The notes below the pieces were generated by a model. The model was given only the letters and a program-made list of their open reading frames with translations, ran no database searches and had not been told where the DNA came from. Below, in pieces: positions 1 through 9,330 of a DNA stretch of 33,917 nt (its first letter is position 1; each line of letters begins with the position of its first letter). Source of the stretch: an uncultured Prevotellaceae bacterium (GTDB taxonomy: Bacteria > Bacteroidota > Bacteroidia > Bacteroidales > Bacteroidaceae); assembly GCA_900315745.1 (NCBI GenBank), contig ONAG01000077.1, forward strand, positions 1 through 33,917, read 5' to 3'. A program made the translations under genes and the position numbers.

Positions 1-36
1 GACCAGCTTCCAAACAGGTTCTCATTATGATTTTTT

Positions 37-51
37 AACGGCATCGCCGTT
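37..51. repeat. Short perfect hairpin downstream of the helicase gene
   Basis: AACGGC (37-42) and GCCGTT (46-51) form a perfect 6-bp stem around a 3-nt loop. On the minus strand, where it would act on the helicase transcript, it is followed by an A-run rather than a U-run, so it is not a canonical terminator for that gene. The rest of 1-102 shows nothing recognisable. Confidence 0.4.
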
Positions 52-102
52 TGCTTCATATATTGCTTAATGAGGCTATGATAATGACTGAGTAGTTACG
101 GG

Positions 103-2001
103 TTATGTGTCGTATTCGCAGACTTTATCATGTTTTTCCTCAGACACTACGTGATTGTAGAACCGCTTATAGAAAGGGTGGCGTGTCAATGTGCCCGAGT
201 CGCCAAGAATGATGAGTTTCATGCGAGCACGGGTGATTGCAACGTTCATTCGTCGCAAGTCTTTCAAGAAACCTATTTGCCCATCTTCATTTGCCCTGAC
301 CAATGAGATGATGATGACATCGCGCTCTTGTCCTTGAAAACCATCCACAGTGTTGACGGTCAGCAGATGGCGGAATGGCTTGAAAAACTCCTTTTTCATC
401 AGCAACCGTCTCAGGTATTGCACTTGTGCTCGATATGGGGATATGATGCCTACGTCAATTCTCTCGTCGAGTATGCGTTGGCGACCTATTTTGTTGAAGT
501 AATTCTCAAGTGTGTCGAGAGTGAGTTGACCTTCCGCCTTGTTGATTCGTCCGAATGTCTCGCCCACGAATTCCTCATGGCTGTCGAGCGAGGATGTGTC
601 AATCCATGTCATCGGGTTGTCGTAGTCGAGAATGCTCCTATGCTTTATTTGAGGTGCTGTCTCCACTTTTCCTTCGTAGAAGTATTCTGAAGAGAAGCGC
701 ATGATGTGTTCGTTCATGCGGTATTGCACCTTGAGCATAGTCACTACTTCCGGTTTGTTCTCAACGATGCGCTCCATGAGGGTCTTCCCGAGACCTCCTT
801 TCAGGGCGGCTATGCTTTTCACAGTAGGGGGAAGCTGGCAGTGGTCGCCGGCAAACACCACTCTGCTTGCCTTTCTGATGGGTATCCAGCAAGCAGCTTC
901 CATGGCTTGGGCGGCCTCGTCGATGAATAGTGTGCCGTATTTCTGACCGTCGAGCAGACGATTGGCAGAACCAACAAGCGTAGAGGCTATGACTCTGGCT
1001 TCACCGAATATTTCGTTTTGTATGCGCAGTTCCAGTTCGGTGGCACGACTTTGCAGGCGGTCCATCTTCTGGTGATAATTGTCGTTGCGTCGCCGTTGCT
1101 GCCGTTGTTCGCGAATTGCCTTTCGAATGCTCCATAGTTGTGGATAGTCGGGATGAGCCTCAAAGCGACGCTCGTATGTAAACGACAGCATCTTGTCGTT
1201 CACACGTGTAGGGTTGCCGATGCGCAGAACGTTGATGCCGCGGTCGGTGAGTTGCTCTGAAATCCAATCGACAGCCATGTTGCTTTGAGCGCAAACAAGC
1301 ACTTGACTCTCGCGGTGGAGGGTTTCGTTGATGGCCTCCACAAGAGTGGTGGTCTTGCCTGTTCCAGGAGGGCCGTGCACCACCATCACATCCTTGGCGC
1401 GTAGTACTTCGTTCACAGCTTTCTCTTGCGTTGCGTTGAGCCAGGGGAAACGCATGGGGGAGAAGGTGAAGCGAGCCGTTGGTTGATGTGAGTAAAAAAG
1501 GTCTCTGAGATATGCCAATCGGTTGCCTTTGGCTTTCATCGTACGGTCGAGGGCATCGAACATCAGCCGATAGGATGTCTCATCGAAAAAGAGCTGTACT
1601 CCAAGATGGTCGCCATTTTGTACCTCGGAAACCATGTTGCTGTCTGGAACGATGACCACCATGCGGTCGCCGTCAGTATAGTTTACACTGCAGGTGGTCT
1701 TGAAATAAGAGATGTTTCCACCTTGCTTCTTGTCTTCGCTGACGCGAAAAAAGCAAACAGGCCTGCCATACTCGAAGTTGTGTTCCATGTCATTGTCAGA
1801 CAGGCGGAATATTTCAACTACCAGCTGGTTAAGAGAATTGTAATATGAGCGTCCGCCCCTGATAGGATACCATGCATCACCACGCTTCACCTTGCGCATC
1901 AAACCAACTGATTCTGTTTGCCTGCGGTAGGCTTCACGCTCTGTGTTGTATTCTATCTCAAGCAACAGCCGTTGCTGAGCAAGTGATGAGATGGCATCCA
2001 T
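103..2001 (-). CDS. UPF1/IGHMBP2-type superfamily 1 helicase
   Basis: This is a cytoplasmic ATP-dependent SF1 (DNA2/UPF1-like) helicase. Numbered from the upstream ATG at 2058, the Walker A GPPGTGKTT is near residue 229 and the Walker B DEAAQ near 380. Later come QYRMNEHI, a VDGFQGQERDVIIIS segment (motif V region) and an NVAITRAR motif VI. An Arg/Gln-rich, probably coiled stretch lies near 310-345, and the first 200 residues form an accessory domain. I chose the ATG at 2001 (MDAISSLAQQ), which leaves 29 bp after the glycosidase stop. The ATG at 2058 would overlap that gene by 28 bp. The protein is about 632 aa, normal for this bacterial family, which is common in Bacteroidetes. Nothing in the sequence identifies its nucleic-acid substrate. 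Confidence 0.93.
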   Translation of the reverse strand: MDAISSLAQQRLLLEIEYNTEREAYRRQTESVGLMRKVKRGDAWYPIRGGRSYYNSLNQLVVEIFRLSDNDMEHNFEYGRPVCFFRVSEDKKQGGNISYFKTTCSVNYTDGDRMVVIVPDSNMVSEVQNGDHLGVQLFFDETSYRLMFDALDRTMKAKGNRLAYLRDLFYSHQPTARFTFSPMRFPWLNATQEKAVNEVLRAKDVMVVHGPPGTGKTTTLVEAINETLHRESQVLVCAQSNMAVDWISEQLTDRGINVLRIGNPTRVNDKMLSFTYERRFEAHPDYPQLWSIRKAIREQRQQRRRNDNYHQKMDRLQSRATELELRIQNEIFGEARVIASTLVGSANRLLDGQKYGTLFIDEAAQAMEAACWIPIRKASRVVFAGDHCQLPPTVKSIAALKGGLGKTLMERIVENKPEVVTMLKVQYRMNEHIMRFSSEYFYEGKVETAPQIKHRSILDYDNPMTWIDTSSLDSHEEFVGETFGRINKAEGQLTLDTLENYFNKIGRQRILDERIDVGIISPYRAQVQYLRRLLMKKEFFKPFRHLLTVNTVDGFQGQERDVIIISLVRANEDGQIGFLKDLRRMNVAITRARMKLIILGDSGTLTRHPFYKRFYNHVVSEEKHDKVCEYDT

Positions 2002-2030
2002 GTTTTGGATATCCAAGGCGAATGAAGGGT

Positions 2031-4166
2031 TTAAGGTAATGGGAGAAGTCCTTCCCATCTCACGTCCCAGCCCTCAGATGGGAAACCAGGATTATGGCGT
2101 TGCTCGCCATCCCATCCTGCACACATCATTGCCACAGCCGTGAGCAATCCCCCATTTCCAGGAAGATAGCAGCGCAGCCTTCCATCTTGATAGTTGTGCC
2201 CGTTGGGGAGATAGGTGTTTGTACGTTTTGGCATAAGCAAGGCGTCTATGGCTTTCTCAGGCTCGCCCAATCGTGCGGCATTCATGGCTGTCATTGGAAA
2301 ATCCCATCCCCAAGTCTTGTCCCAGTTCCAATTGCCGAGCACCCAATTCAGAGTGTTGCGCATGACCTCATTGTCTGCCTGTGGTGTGCATGGCAATATG
2401 CCTACAGCACCAAGCACAGCCATGTGGTCACTTGTGAATCGCAAGTCTTCGTATGTTTGAGGAGCGGTCTCTGCTGCGAGATATAGTCCGTCTTTTGAAG
2501 CTAATGATGAGAGATTGGCTATTATGTCGTCCCATTCGGCTTTTCTCTGCTCGTTGGTTCGCTCACGCCATTGCTGAGCCAACTGCAATGCGAAATGCCA
2601 GTATGACAATTCAAATGGTGGGTTCACGGTTTCGGCGGCCCGCAATGTCTCTTGTGCGGGAATGCAGCCTTTCAGCACATACCGATTGCTTTTCTTGTCG
2701 TATGTTGCAAAAGATTCCATGAAGTCTGCCGTCTCTGCAACGATGTCCTTGAATTTCTCTATGATGCGTAGCTTGTCGGCTGGAGTCGCGGCACGAAAAA
2801 GCAATTCTGCCAAGAAGATGGGGTGTGGCTGTTGCCAAATAAGGAAGCTACCCACTTTCGAAGGAGCTTCTATTCCTGTTGGGTCAGTCATTTTCATCCA
2901 TCTCACTCCCTTAAAACCTTGACGTCGTGCAATGTCACGAGCTATAGGTTCCACCTTGTGATACCAGTCAAGGGAACGTTCCAATATCTCGGGATGGCCC
3001 CAAAGGGCAAATTGTGCTTGATGCCACCATATCATTTCCAAGTGGAACTTGCCAAACCAAGAATTGTAGGTGAGGCCTGTCTCTTGTGGGGGTGTGTCGC
3101 CTCCATCGTTGACAGCAAGCAGATATTGGCTTAAAACCACACGTCGCTCAAGTTCGCGGGCACGTTGGTCTGTGCAATTGGAGAAGTCCACGATGGCTCC
3201 CTTGTTCCAATAACTTTGCCAATGCTTGCGCGATGCCTCTGCCACCTCGTCGAATGACAGTGACGGTCGGCTTGGATCCTTTTTCTCTACAAATTCGCAG
3301 GTGAAAGAGGTTGTGCGTTCTGGACATTCGAAATGTAGTTCATTCCACAATGGATGGCTGCCGGAGCGATTGATGTAATGGTGCTTGTTGTTGTTCCAAT
3401 GAATTACAACATAGTATGCAGCCTGGTCGAATCGAGACTTGCCGTCTAAAATTCGTTTCAATGTGTCGGTACATCCGTTTCCAAGCCCCTCGAAGCTGGT
3501 GATGTTTTTCTCCCACTCGTCCCAATTGCATGCATCGTCGCTATGCTTGCCTGTGGGGTAGGGGAACTTAAAAGCCACTTGGTTGTCGGGGTTGTCAGTC
3601 TCAATGCGTGTTGCTATCATGTCGCGTGTGGGGTGGCAGGCTGTCTGCACGTGATATTTGTAACCACGATATGTAAAACGGCTGTCGATGATACCGGTCC
3701 AAAGGTCAAGTGTCTGGTCGATGTCTGTCACCTCACTTGAATTCAAGTTGATACCAACCGCACCCAAATGCATGCGATGCGGATTCTGCCGATACCATTC
3801 CGAGGCACCCTTGGGGCGACCTTCATTGAATTGTGTGGCATAAAACTCCGTGTGCCCATGTCCGAAGTCGTATGCTTTCAGTGCTTCTTCCAGACGGTAG
3901 TTCTCGGGATTGTCGAAGCTATGCCATCCCCAGTCGCTCATCGTTCCAAGTGGCACACCATTGGTGTACATTTTTGGAAACGATTGCAGGCCAGTAGCAT
4001 CTACAGTGAATGCGAAACCTCCATTGCCTACTGTTAGTGATGCCAATGTGTCGAGTGTAGTCACATGGGGGTTGTTTCGTTTTATTACAGCCTCTCTGTC
4101 TATGGGTTGTGCCATGGTGACAAGGGAGATGAATGCAAGAATGATTGTAAGTGGTGTCTTTCTCAT
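2031..4166 (-). CDS. Secreted GH65-like (alpha/alpha)6 glycoside hydrolase
   Basis: The ATG at 4166 (MRKTPLTIILAF...TMAQ) gives a clean signal peptide. The upstream ATG at 4223 would add an unlikely hydrophobic leader. The product is about 711 aa and exported. The middle contains YNSWFGKFHLEMIWWH, then GFKGVRWMKMTDPTGIEAP, and further on IPAQE followed by NPPFELSYWHFAL. These follow the order of the conserved blocks of GH65 and related six-hairpin enzymes (FWD-E-, GxxGAxxPW, GPDE). I infer that the Glu in IPAQE is the general-acid candidate. The substrate is unknown; an alpha-linked glycoside is the family expectation. The gene lies 156 bp downstream of fcl, so a link to the neighbouring fucose-containing glycan is possible but unproven. 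No T9SS tail is visible. Confidence 0.78.
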   Translation of the reverse strand: MRKTPLTIILAFISLVTMAQPIDREAVIKRNNPHVTTLDTLASLTVGNGGFAFTVDATGLQSFPKMYTNGVPLGTMSDWGWHSFDNPENYRLEEALKAYDFGHGHTEFYATQFNEGRPKGASEWYRQNPHRMHLGAVGINLNSSEVTDIDQTLDLWTGIIDSRFTYRGYKYHVQTACHPTRDMIATRIETDNPDNQVAFKFPYPTGKHSDDACNWDEWEKNITSFEGLGNGCTDTLKRILDGKSRFDQAAYYVVIHWNNNKHHYINRSGSHPLWNELHFECPERTTSFTCEFVEKKDPSRPSLSFDEVAEASRKHWQSYWNKGAIVDFSNCTDQRARELERRVVLSQYLLAVNDGGDTPPQETGLTYNSWFGKFHLEMIWWHQAQFALWGHPEILERSLDWYHKVEPIARDIARRQGFKGVRWMKMTDPTGIEAPSKVGSFLIWQQPHPIFLAELLFRAATPADKLRIIEKFKDIVAETADFMESFATYDKKSNRYVLKGCIPAQETLRAAETVNPPFELSYWHFALQLAQQWRERTNEQRKAEWDDIIANLSSLASKDGLYLAAETAPQTYEDLRFTSDHMAVLGAVGILPCTPQADNEVMRNTLNWVLGNWNWDKTWGWDFPMTAMNAARLGEPEKAIDALLMPKRTNTYLPNGHNYQDGRLRCYLPGNGGLLTAVAMMCAGWDGEQRHNPGFPSEGWDVRWEGLLPLP

Positions 4167-4322
4167 GGATGGTAGGAATTGGAGGAATTTATATATAAAT
4201 ATAAAAACAAATGAAGGAAGCAACCGCTCAATGGCGTGACTGCCTCCTGTCTGAATGATTATTTAAGTTGACGCTCCCCATCATGAATGTTTAGGGAACA
4301 ATCATTGCTTTTATTCGTGGTT

Positions 4323-5402
4323 TCAAGTCTTCGAATACCATTGGTATAGCCGATGTATGCCTTCTTCGATTTCCACTTTGTGCCGCCATCCCAATTGGTG
4401 AATCTTGCTCACATCGGTGAGTTTTCTCGGTGTGCCGTCGGGCTTGGATGAATCCCATCTGATATCTCCTTTGAATCCAATCTCTCCCCTCACTTTGGCA
4501 GCCAACTCACGTATAGACAGCTCTTTGCCAGAACCGATGTTGATGTGGCAGTTTCGGATTTCCGGGTTGCTGTGGTCGTAGGTGTCGGCAAAGTCAACGT
4601 TCAACAAAACGTGTACACTGGCATCTGCCATGTCCTCGCTCCATAGAAACTCTCGTAAAGGCGAACCTGTGCCCCATAGTTTCACAGCTTCAGGCGTTAT
4701 GCCATATTTGGACAAGATGGCAATAATGTCGTCTTTGTTGCCTTTGCCGTCGATACCTTCCACAGGACGTAGGTCAAGGTCGCGCCGTACTCCGTCCCAG
4801 TCTCCTTCGTTCAAGCATTTTGCCAGATGCACTTTGCGTATCATAGCAGGAAGCACATGACTGTTCTCCAGATGGAAATTGTCGTTTGGACCATATAGGT
4901 TGGTTGGCATAACAGCTATGTAATTGCATCCATATTGTATGGAAAAGCTTTCGCACATCTTCAATCCCGCTATTTTGGCAATGGCGTAAGGTTCATTGGT
5001 GTATTCCAATTCTGATGTGAGCAGCGACGATTCTGGAATGGGTTGAGGAGCGAGACGTGGGTAAATGCATGTGGAACCTAAGAATAAAAGCTTCTTCACG
5101 TCGTGACGGAAACTCTCGCCAATGACATTTTGTTGTATCTGAAGGTTTTGGTATATGAAGTCTGCTCGATATTGAAGATTTGCCATTATGCCTCCAACAT
5201 GTGCGGCAGCCAACACCACAGCATCGGGACGTTCATGGTCAAAAAAACGACGCACAGCCACAGGGTCAAGCAAATCGAGGTCTCTGTGTGTGCGTCCTAC
5301 AAGGTTTGTGTGGCCTCTTTGTTGCAAATTGGACCAAATGGCAGACCCCACCAACCCTCTATGTCCTGCTACGTATATTTTGGCTTCTTTATCGAGTGCC
5401 AT
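4323..5402 (-). CDS. fcl: GDP-L-fucose synthase
   Basis: This NADPH-dependent 3,5-epimerase/4-reductase converts GDP-4-keto-6-deoxy-D-mannose to GDP-L-fucose in the cytoplasm. It is an extended SDR with the Rossmann glycine motif GHRGLVG at 13-19, GSTCIYP at 109-115 and the catalytic pair Y139/K143 in NEPYAIAK. NLYGPNDNF near 168-176 is also typical of the family. At 359 aa it is longer than the usual roughly 320. The excess is a charged insertion near residues 195-240, which I recall from Bacteroidetes orthologues. It sits 10 bp after gmd, which makes its substrate, and so ends the manC-gmd-fcl nucleotide-sugar module. Confidence 0.96.
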   Translation of the reverse strand: MALDKEAKIYVAGHRGLVGSAIWSNLQQRGHTNLVGRTHRDLDLLDPVAVRRFFDHERPDAVVLAAAHVGGIMANLQYRADFIYQNLQIQQNVIGESFRHDVKKLLFLGSTCIYPRLAPQPIPESSLLTSELEYTNEPYAIAKIAGLKMCESFSIQYGCNYIAVMPTNLYGPNDNFHLENSHVLPAMIRKVHLAKCLNEGDWDGVRRDLDLRPVEGIDGKGNKDDIIAILSKYGITPEAVKLWGTGSPLREFLWSEDMADASVHVLLNVDFADTYDHSNPEIRNCHINIGSGKELSIRELAAKVRGEIGFKGDIRWDSSKPDGTPRKLTDVSKIHQLGWRHKVEIEEGIHRLYQWYSKT

Positions 5403-5412
5403 TGACTAAGTT

Positions 5413-6492
5413 TTAGGATTCCTCTGCTTTGTTGTGCAACTTTCTTGCGAATCTCATGTCGTGGTCAACCATGATGCGCACCAAATCTGGGAAAGAAGTC
5501 TTCCTTGGATTCCAACCAAGCACTGTTTTTGCCTTAGATGGGTCGCCCAGCAATTGGTCAACTTCGGCAGGTCTAAAGTATTTGGGATCCACTTCCACCA
5601 GTATGCGACCCGTGGCTTTGTCGATACCCTTTTCCTCAACACCTTCTCCTTTCCATTCCAAATGTATGCCGACATGTTCGAAAGCCAAGGTGGCAAATTC
5701 CCTCACGGTGTGGTATTCCCCTGTTGCTATAACGAAGTCGTCGGGATTTGGTTGTTGCAGAATAAGCCACATGCACTCCACGTAGTCTTTTGCATACCCC
5801 CAGTCGCGTAAAGAATTGAGATTGCCAAGATATAGCTTGTCTTGGTATCCTTGCACGATGCGAGCCACTGCAAGGGTTATCTTTCTGGTGACGAATGTCT
5901 CGCCTCTACGCTCGCTCTCATGGTTGAATAGAATGCCATTGCTGCAAAACATGCTATAGCTCTCACGATAATTCTTCATTATCCAATAGCCGTAAAGCTT
6001 TGCCACGGCGTATGGCGAACGAGGATAGAATGGTGTAGTCTCCTTTTGCGGCACTTCCTGAACCTTGCCGAAGAGTTCGGATGTTGAAGCCTGATAAATA
6101 CGGCATTCTTTTTCCAAACCGCAGATGCGAACAGCCTCAAGAAGGCGTAGAACTCCCACGGCATCTGTTTCGGCTGTATATTCAGGAACGTCGAACGACA
6201 CTTTCACATGACTTTGGGCTGCCAGATTGTATATCTCGGAAGGTTTTATCTCCCCGATAATTCGGATGAGCGATGATGAGTCGGTCATGTCTGCCCAATG
6301 CAGGTTGACCAATCTGTCTTTCTTCATATCGCGCACCCATTCATCAAGATACAAATGCTCTATGCGTCCGGTATTGAACGAAGAAGAGCGGCGCATCAAT
6401 CCATGTACCTTATAACCTTTATCTATAAGGAATTCAGCCAAATAAGAGCCATCTTGGCCTGTAATACCTGTTATAAGAGCTGTCTTCGACAT
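5413..6492 (-). CDS. gmd: GDP-mannose 4,6-dehydratase
   Basis: It converts GDP-D-mannose to GDP-4-keto-6-deoxy-D-mannose, the committed step to GDP-fucose. The NADP-binding motif [10 protein letters not shown] is at 9-18. [13 protein letters not shown] (35-47), the catalytic-site segment ASTSELFG (135-142) and YxxxK as Y161/K165 are all present. The 359 aa length is normal. It lies 29 bp downstream of the mannose-1-phosphate guanylyltransferase and 10 bp upstream of fcl, so the three genes form one contiguous pathway. Confidence 0.97.
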   Translation of the reverse strand: MSKTALITGITGQDGSYLAEFLIDKGYKVHGLMRRSSSFNTGRIEHLYLDEWVRDMKKDRLVNLHWADMTDSSSLIRIIGEIKPSEIYNLAAQSHVKVSFDVPEYTAETDAVGVLRLLEAVRICGLEKECRIYQASTSELFGKVQEVPQKETTPFYPRSPYAVAKLYGYWIMKNYRESYSMFCSNGILFNHESERRGETFVTRKITLAVARIVQGYQDKLYLGNLNSLRDWGYAKDYVECMWLILQQPNPDDFVIATGEYHTVREFATLAFEHVGIHLEWKGEGVEEKGIDKATGRILVEVDPKYFRPAEVDQLLGDPSKAKTVLGWNPRKTSFPDLVRIMVDHDMRFARKLHNKAEES

Positions 6493-6521
6493 TGTATGGT
6501 GTTTGTGAGATTTGTGCAGAC

Positions 6522-7595
6522 TTAAGATTCTTCAGCAAATTGCCTTATTTTTTGCTCTTCGCTTAGTTTGCAGATAAGCAATTTGCCATCCTTTTCAGCT
6601 ACGATGTATCCGTCGAGGCCTTGCACCACTACTTTTTGGTTTTCCGTGGTGTGTATGATGCAGTTGTGTGTGTCGTATAGGGATATGTTGGAACCTATCT
6701 TGCAGTTGCCGTAAAGATCTTTTGGAGTCTGTTCCATCAACGAGCCCCATGTGCCCAAATCGCTCCATCCAAAATTGGCAGGACAGACAAATATTTCGGA
6801 AGCTTTCTCCATAATGGCATAGTCAACAGAAATGTTCTCGCATTCTGGGTAACGTTGGTTGATAAATCGCTGCTCTTCTTCTGTCTCATAGATGGGCAGC
6901 ATGCTTTCAAAGATTTTCGACATGGCTGGCATGTAGATTCTGAAGGCATTGACAATGGTGCTGACTCTCCAAATGAAGATGCCGGCGTTCCAGAAGTAAC
7001 TCTTGCTCTTGATATATTGCTTTGCTGTTTGCTCGTCAGGCTTTTCGCGGAAAGAGTCCACACGATATATTTCCTTGTTGCGTGCCGAACTTGTGGTCAA
7101 GTCGGCTTGAATGTATCCGTATCCTGTTTCGGGTCGGGTGGGTTTCATTCCGAGTGTTATGATGGCATCGGTCTCGCTTGTGAATTTCAGGCAGGTGTTT
7201 ACAACCCTTTTGAATTCGCTGCCATTGGTGACGATATGGTCGCTTGGAGCCACTACCACGTTGGCTTTGGGGTCGATTTTCTTGATTCTCCAGCTTACGT
7301 AGGCTATGCATGGTGCCGTGTTGCGACGGCAAGGTTCAAGAAGGATATGGTCGATGGGAATCTCTGGCAGTTGTTCATGCACGATGTCGGCGTATCTTAC
7401 ATTTGTCACTACCCAGATGTTTTCTGGTGGGCAGATGTCCTCGAAACGGTCAAAAGTCAACTGGAGCAGAGTGCGACCCACTCCAAGCACATCTATAAAT
7501 TGCTTAGGCTTGTCGGCTGTACTCATGGGCCAGAAACGGCTCCCAATACCGCCAGCCATGATGACCAGATGGTTCCTTGAAATTTTCTCTTCCAT
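6522..7595 (-). CDS. manC: Mannose-1-phosphate guanylyltransferase
   Basis: It makes GDP-mannose from mannose-1-phosphate and GTP, the first step toward GDP-fucose here. The pyrophosphorylase signature runs from GGIGSR to PKQF at about 15-33. [16 protein letters not shown] and WNAGIFIW follow in the expected order. At 357 aa it is the monofunctional form. It lacks the C-terminal phosphomannose isomerase domain of roughly 470-aa bifunctional ManC/AlgA proteins, so mannose-6-phosphate must come from elsewhere. Spacing to the neighbouring nucleotidyltransferase-fold gene is 6 bp, so they are cotranscribed. Confidence 0.95.
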   Translation of the reverse strand: MEEKISRNHLVIMAGGIGSRFWPMSTADKPKQFIDVLGVGRTLLQLTFDRFEDICPPENIWVVTNVRYADIVHEQLPEIPIDHILLEPCRRNTAPCIAYVSWRIKKIDPKANVVVAPSDHIVTNGSEFKRVVNTCLKFTSETDAIITLGMKPTRPETGYGYIQADLTTSSARNKEIYRVDSFREKPDEQTAKQYIKSKSYFWNAGIFIWRVSTIVNAFRIYMPAMSKIFESMLPIYETEEEQRFINQRYPECENISVDYAIMEKASEIFVCPANFGWSDLGTWGSLMEQTPKDLYGNCKIGSNISLYDTHNCIIHTTENQKVVVQGLDGYIVAEKDGKLLICKLSEEQKIRQFAEES

Positions 7596-7601
7596 GTAAG
7601 T

Positions 7602-8729
7602 CTATTCGCTTTTATTATGATGGTCTTTCCAACTCATTTTAAGGTCGTGGTAGGGGCGCCAGATCACCTCGCTCGGATAATGTTTGAGCAGGCGGAAATT
7701 GTATTTTTCCAAAATGATGAAACGCTTGAAATGTCCTTCTGCATTCTCCAAGGCTTTCAGACGTTTCTCGGAACGGCCAAAATTACCTAAAAGAAGCACT
7801 TCATTGAGTAAGAATTTACCTTCTTTCACATCGGGTTCTATCAACAGGCAATCCTTACTTATGCCAAGCACATTGTGCATGATGTACATGATGGATCTTG
7901 CAAAGCGGGTTAACCCCAGCTCCTTAAGTGTTGCTTGATACTCTTTCCTTGCCTGTTGGGAGAAGCCCTCAGCATTGCATTTACGTAGCAAGTAATAGTA
8001 GTCGATGACCTGACGAAGGCCAATGCCCTCCTTGGCTATATGCCTGTAAAGATGTAGCAATTGGTAAATGACATTGAACTCGTTGTTGGGTGCAAAAAAA
8101 GAATACTTGCCATCGGGAGTAGAAACCTTGTGATTGAATTGGCTGTCGCCTATTCTATCGAAATATTTTGTCAACTTCTTGTTTGTGAAGGGGTTGAGCA
8201 TGTAAGATGGCCTGAAATGCACTTCCACATCTGCATCCCTGAACATTGGAAAGTCAACATGAATCTGTGTTGCGGGTTGGTGATAATATTTAGTGGTGAA
8301 TTGTAGAATTTTTTCACGTCCCCCTGCCAGCCAAATGTCAATGTCGCCAGGCTCACGCTGATATGCGTCAGGATACATGATGGAATTGCCCTGGCCTTTT
8401 AGTATGCAATTGGGGAAACCATTTTCCAAGAACCATTCGCTTGCCTTGTCTGCACATTTGTATAGTTCTTCATTGCGCTTGCGCAGACGGTGGAGTTCGA
8501 AATACCATTCCATCACATCATCATCTGTTGGCTTGTTGCCTTGGAAGTCTTCTTTGGCAAGCTTGCCATTTTGCATCATGATAGTTGGTGCATAAATACC
8601 AGTGATGGTCTGGCTTGAAGCAAATTCCAGCAATTTGTGCCAATGTATGTCTTTTATGCAAGTAGGAACTGGCTCTTTGTCATTAAGGCAAAATCTGAGA
8701 AACTCAAGATAATTTCTTGTCTCATCCAT
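7602..8729 (-). CDS. Nucleotidyltransferase-fold protein (NTP_transf_5 type)
   Basis: A 375-aa soluble protein with LKGQGNSIMYPDAYQREPGDIDIWL at about 118-142. This carries the Gly and the two acidic residues (GDIDIW) of the NTP_transf_5 nucleotidyltransferase fold. It has no signal peptide or membrane segments. Such genes are frequent passengers in Bacteroidetes capsule and exopolysaccharide loci, but their reaction is not established to my knowledge. Position, between the PglC-type transferase (13 bp) and manC (6 bp), argues for a role in glycan assembly. A mobile-element antitoxin-like role for the fold is possible but unlikely here. Confidence 0.8.
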   Translation of the reverse strand: MDETRNYLEFLRFCLNDKEPVPTCIKDIHWHKLLEFASSQTITGIYAPTIMMQNGKLAKEDFQGNKPTDDDVMEWYFELHRLRKRNEELYKCADKASEWFLENGFPNCILKGQGNSIMYPDAYQREPGDIDIWLAGGREKILQFTTKYYHQPATQIHVDFPMFRDADVEVHFRPSYMLNPFTNKKLTKYFDRIGDSQFNHKVSTPDGKYSFFAPNNEFNVIYQLLHLYRHIAKEGIGLRQVIDYYYLLRKCNAEGFSQQARKEYQATLKELGLTRFARSIMYIMHNVLGISKDCLLIEPDVKEGKFLLNEVLLLGNFGRSEKRLKALENAEGHFKRFIILEKYNFRLLKHYPSEVIWRPYHDLKMSWKDHHNKSE

Positions 8730-8742
8730 GTTCGATGTGGTT

Positions 8743-9330
8743 TTAATGTTTGATTATCTTGCTGACAGTCAGGAATATAATCTTGAAATATTGAGATAGC
8801 GAAGGGTCTTTGATGTACTTCATGTTGTACTCTATTTTTTTTGGCATGATTTCTTCCACATACATTTTATGAGGGTCTTTAGCTTTGCCAAGAATCTCAT
8901 TCTCATTTGAGTACTGTATGGAAGCATAATCGGTGATACCAGGGAGCACGCTCAGTACTACACGCTGTTCGGGAGTATAAAGACGCACGTATTTTTCAAC
9001 TTCTGGTCTCGGTCCGACCAGACTCATCTCGCCCTTTATGACGTTTACCAATTGCGGCAGCTCGTCGAGTTTGTACTTGCGCAGGTGACGACCTGTTTTT
9101 GTTATACGTTCATCCTCGCCAATTGTAATCTGATTGCCTTTGTCCGAACCTTCCCTCATGGTTCGAAATTTCAAAAGTTTGAATGGCTTGCCATCTTTCC
9201 CTATGCGCTTCTGGGCATACAAACCAGGACCTTTGCTTTCTGTCTTGATCAATATGTAGATGATAAGCAATATAGGTGATAGGCATATTAGCCCCAAGCA
9301 CGAAAATAAGATGTCAAAAAAGCGTGTCAT
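8743..9330 (-). CDS. PglC-type undecaprenyl-phosphate sugar phosphotransferase
   Basis: A 195-aa monotopic phosphoglycosyl transferase (bacterial sugar transferase family). It transfers a sugar-1-phosphate from a UDP-sugar to undecaprenyl phosphate at the inner membrane face, starting glycan assembly. An N-terminal re-entrant hydrophobic helix (about 5-27) is followed by [22 protein letters not shown] and SLVGPRPE, including the catalytic Asp-Glu (DELPQL) and the GPRP motif. It is the minimal small form, like PglC, and lacks the multi-TM N-terminal domain of WbaP/WcaJ. Its ATG overlaps the aminotransferase stop by 4 bp. That suggests the initiating sugar is the amino sugar made by its neighbour. 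Confidence 0.93.
   Translation of the reverse strand: MTRFFDILFSCLGLICLSPILLIIYILIKTESKGPGLYAQKRIGKDGKPFKLLKFRTMREGSDKGNQITIGEDERITKTGRHLRKYKLDELPQLVNVIKGEMSLVGPRPEVEKYVRLYTPEQRVVLSVLPGITDYASIQYSNENEILGKAKDPHKMYVEEIMPKKIEYNMKYIKDPSLSQYFKIIFLTVSKIIKH

Noticed and set aside
37-51. Hairpin as terminator of the helicase gene
   Set aside because: On the coding strand it is followed by A residues, not a U-tract.
6855-7580. Long plus-strand open frame (241 codons) opposite manC
   Set aside because: It lies wholly antisense to a gene with intact motifs, shows no family features, and similar open antisense frames occur opposite several genes here.
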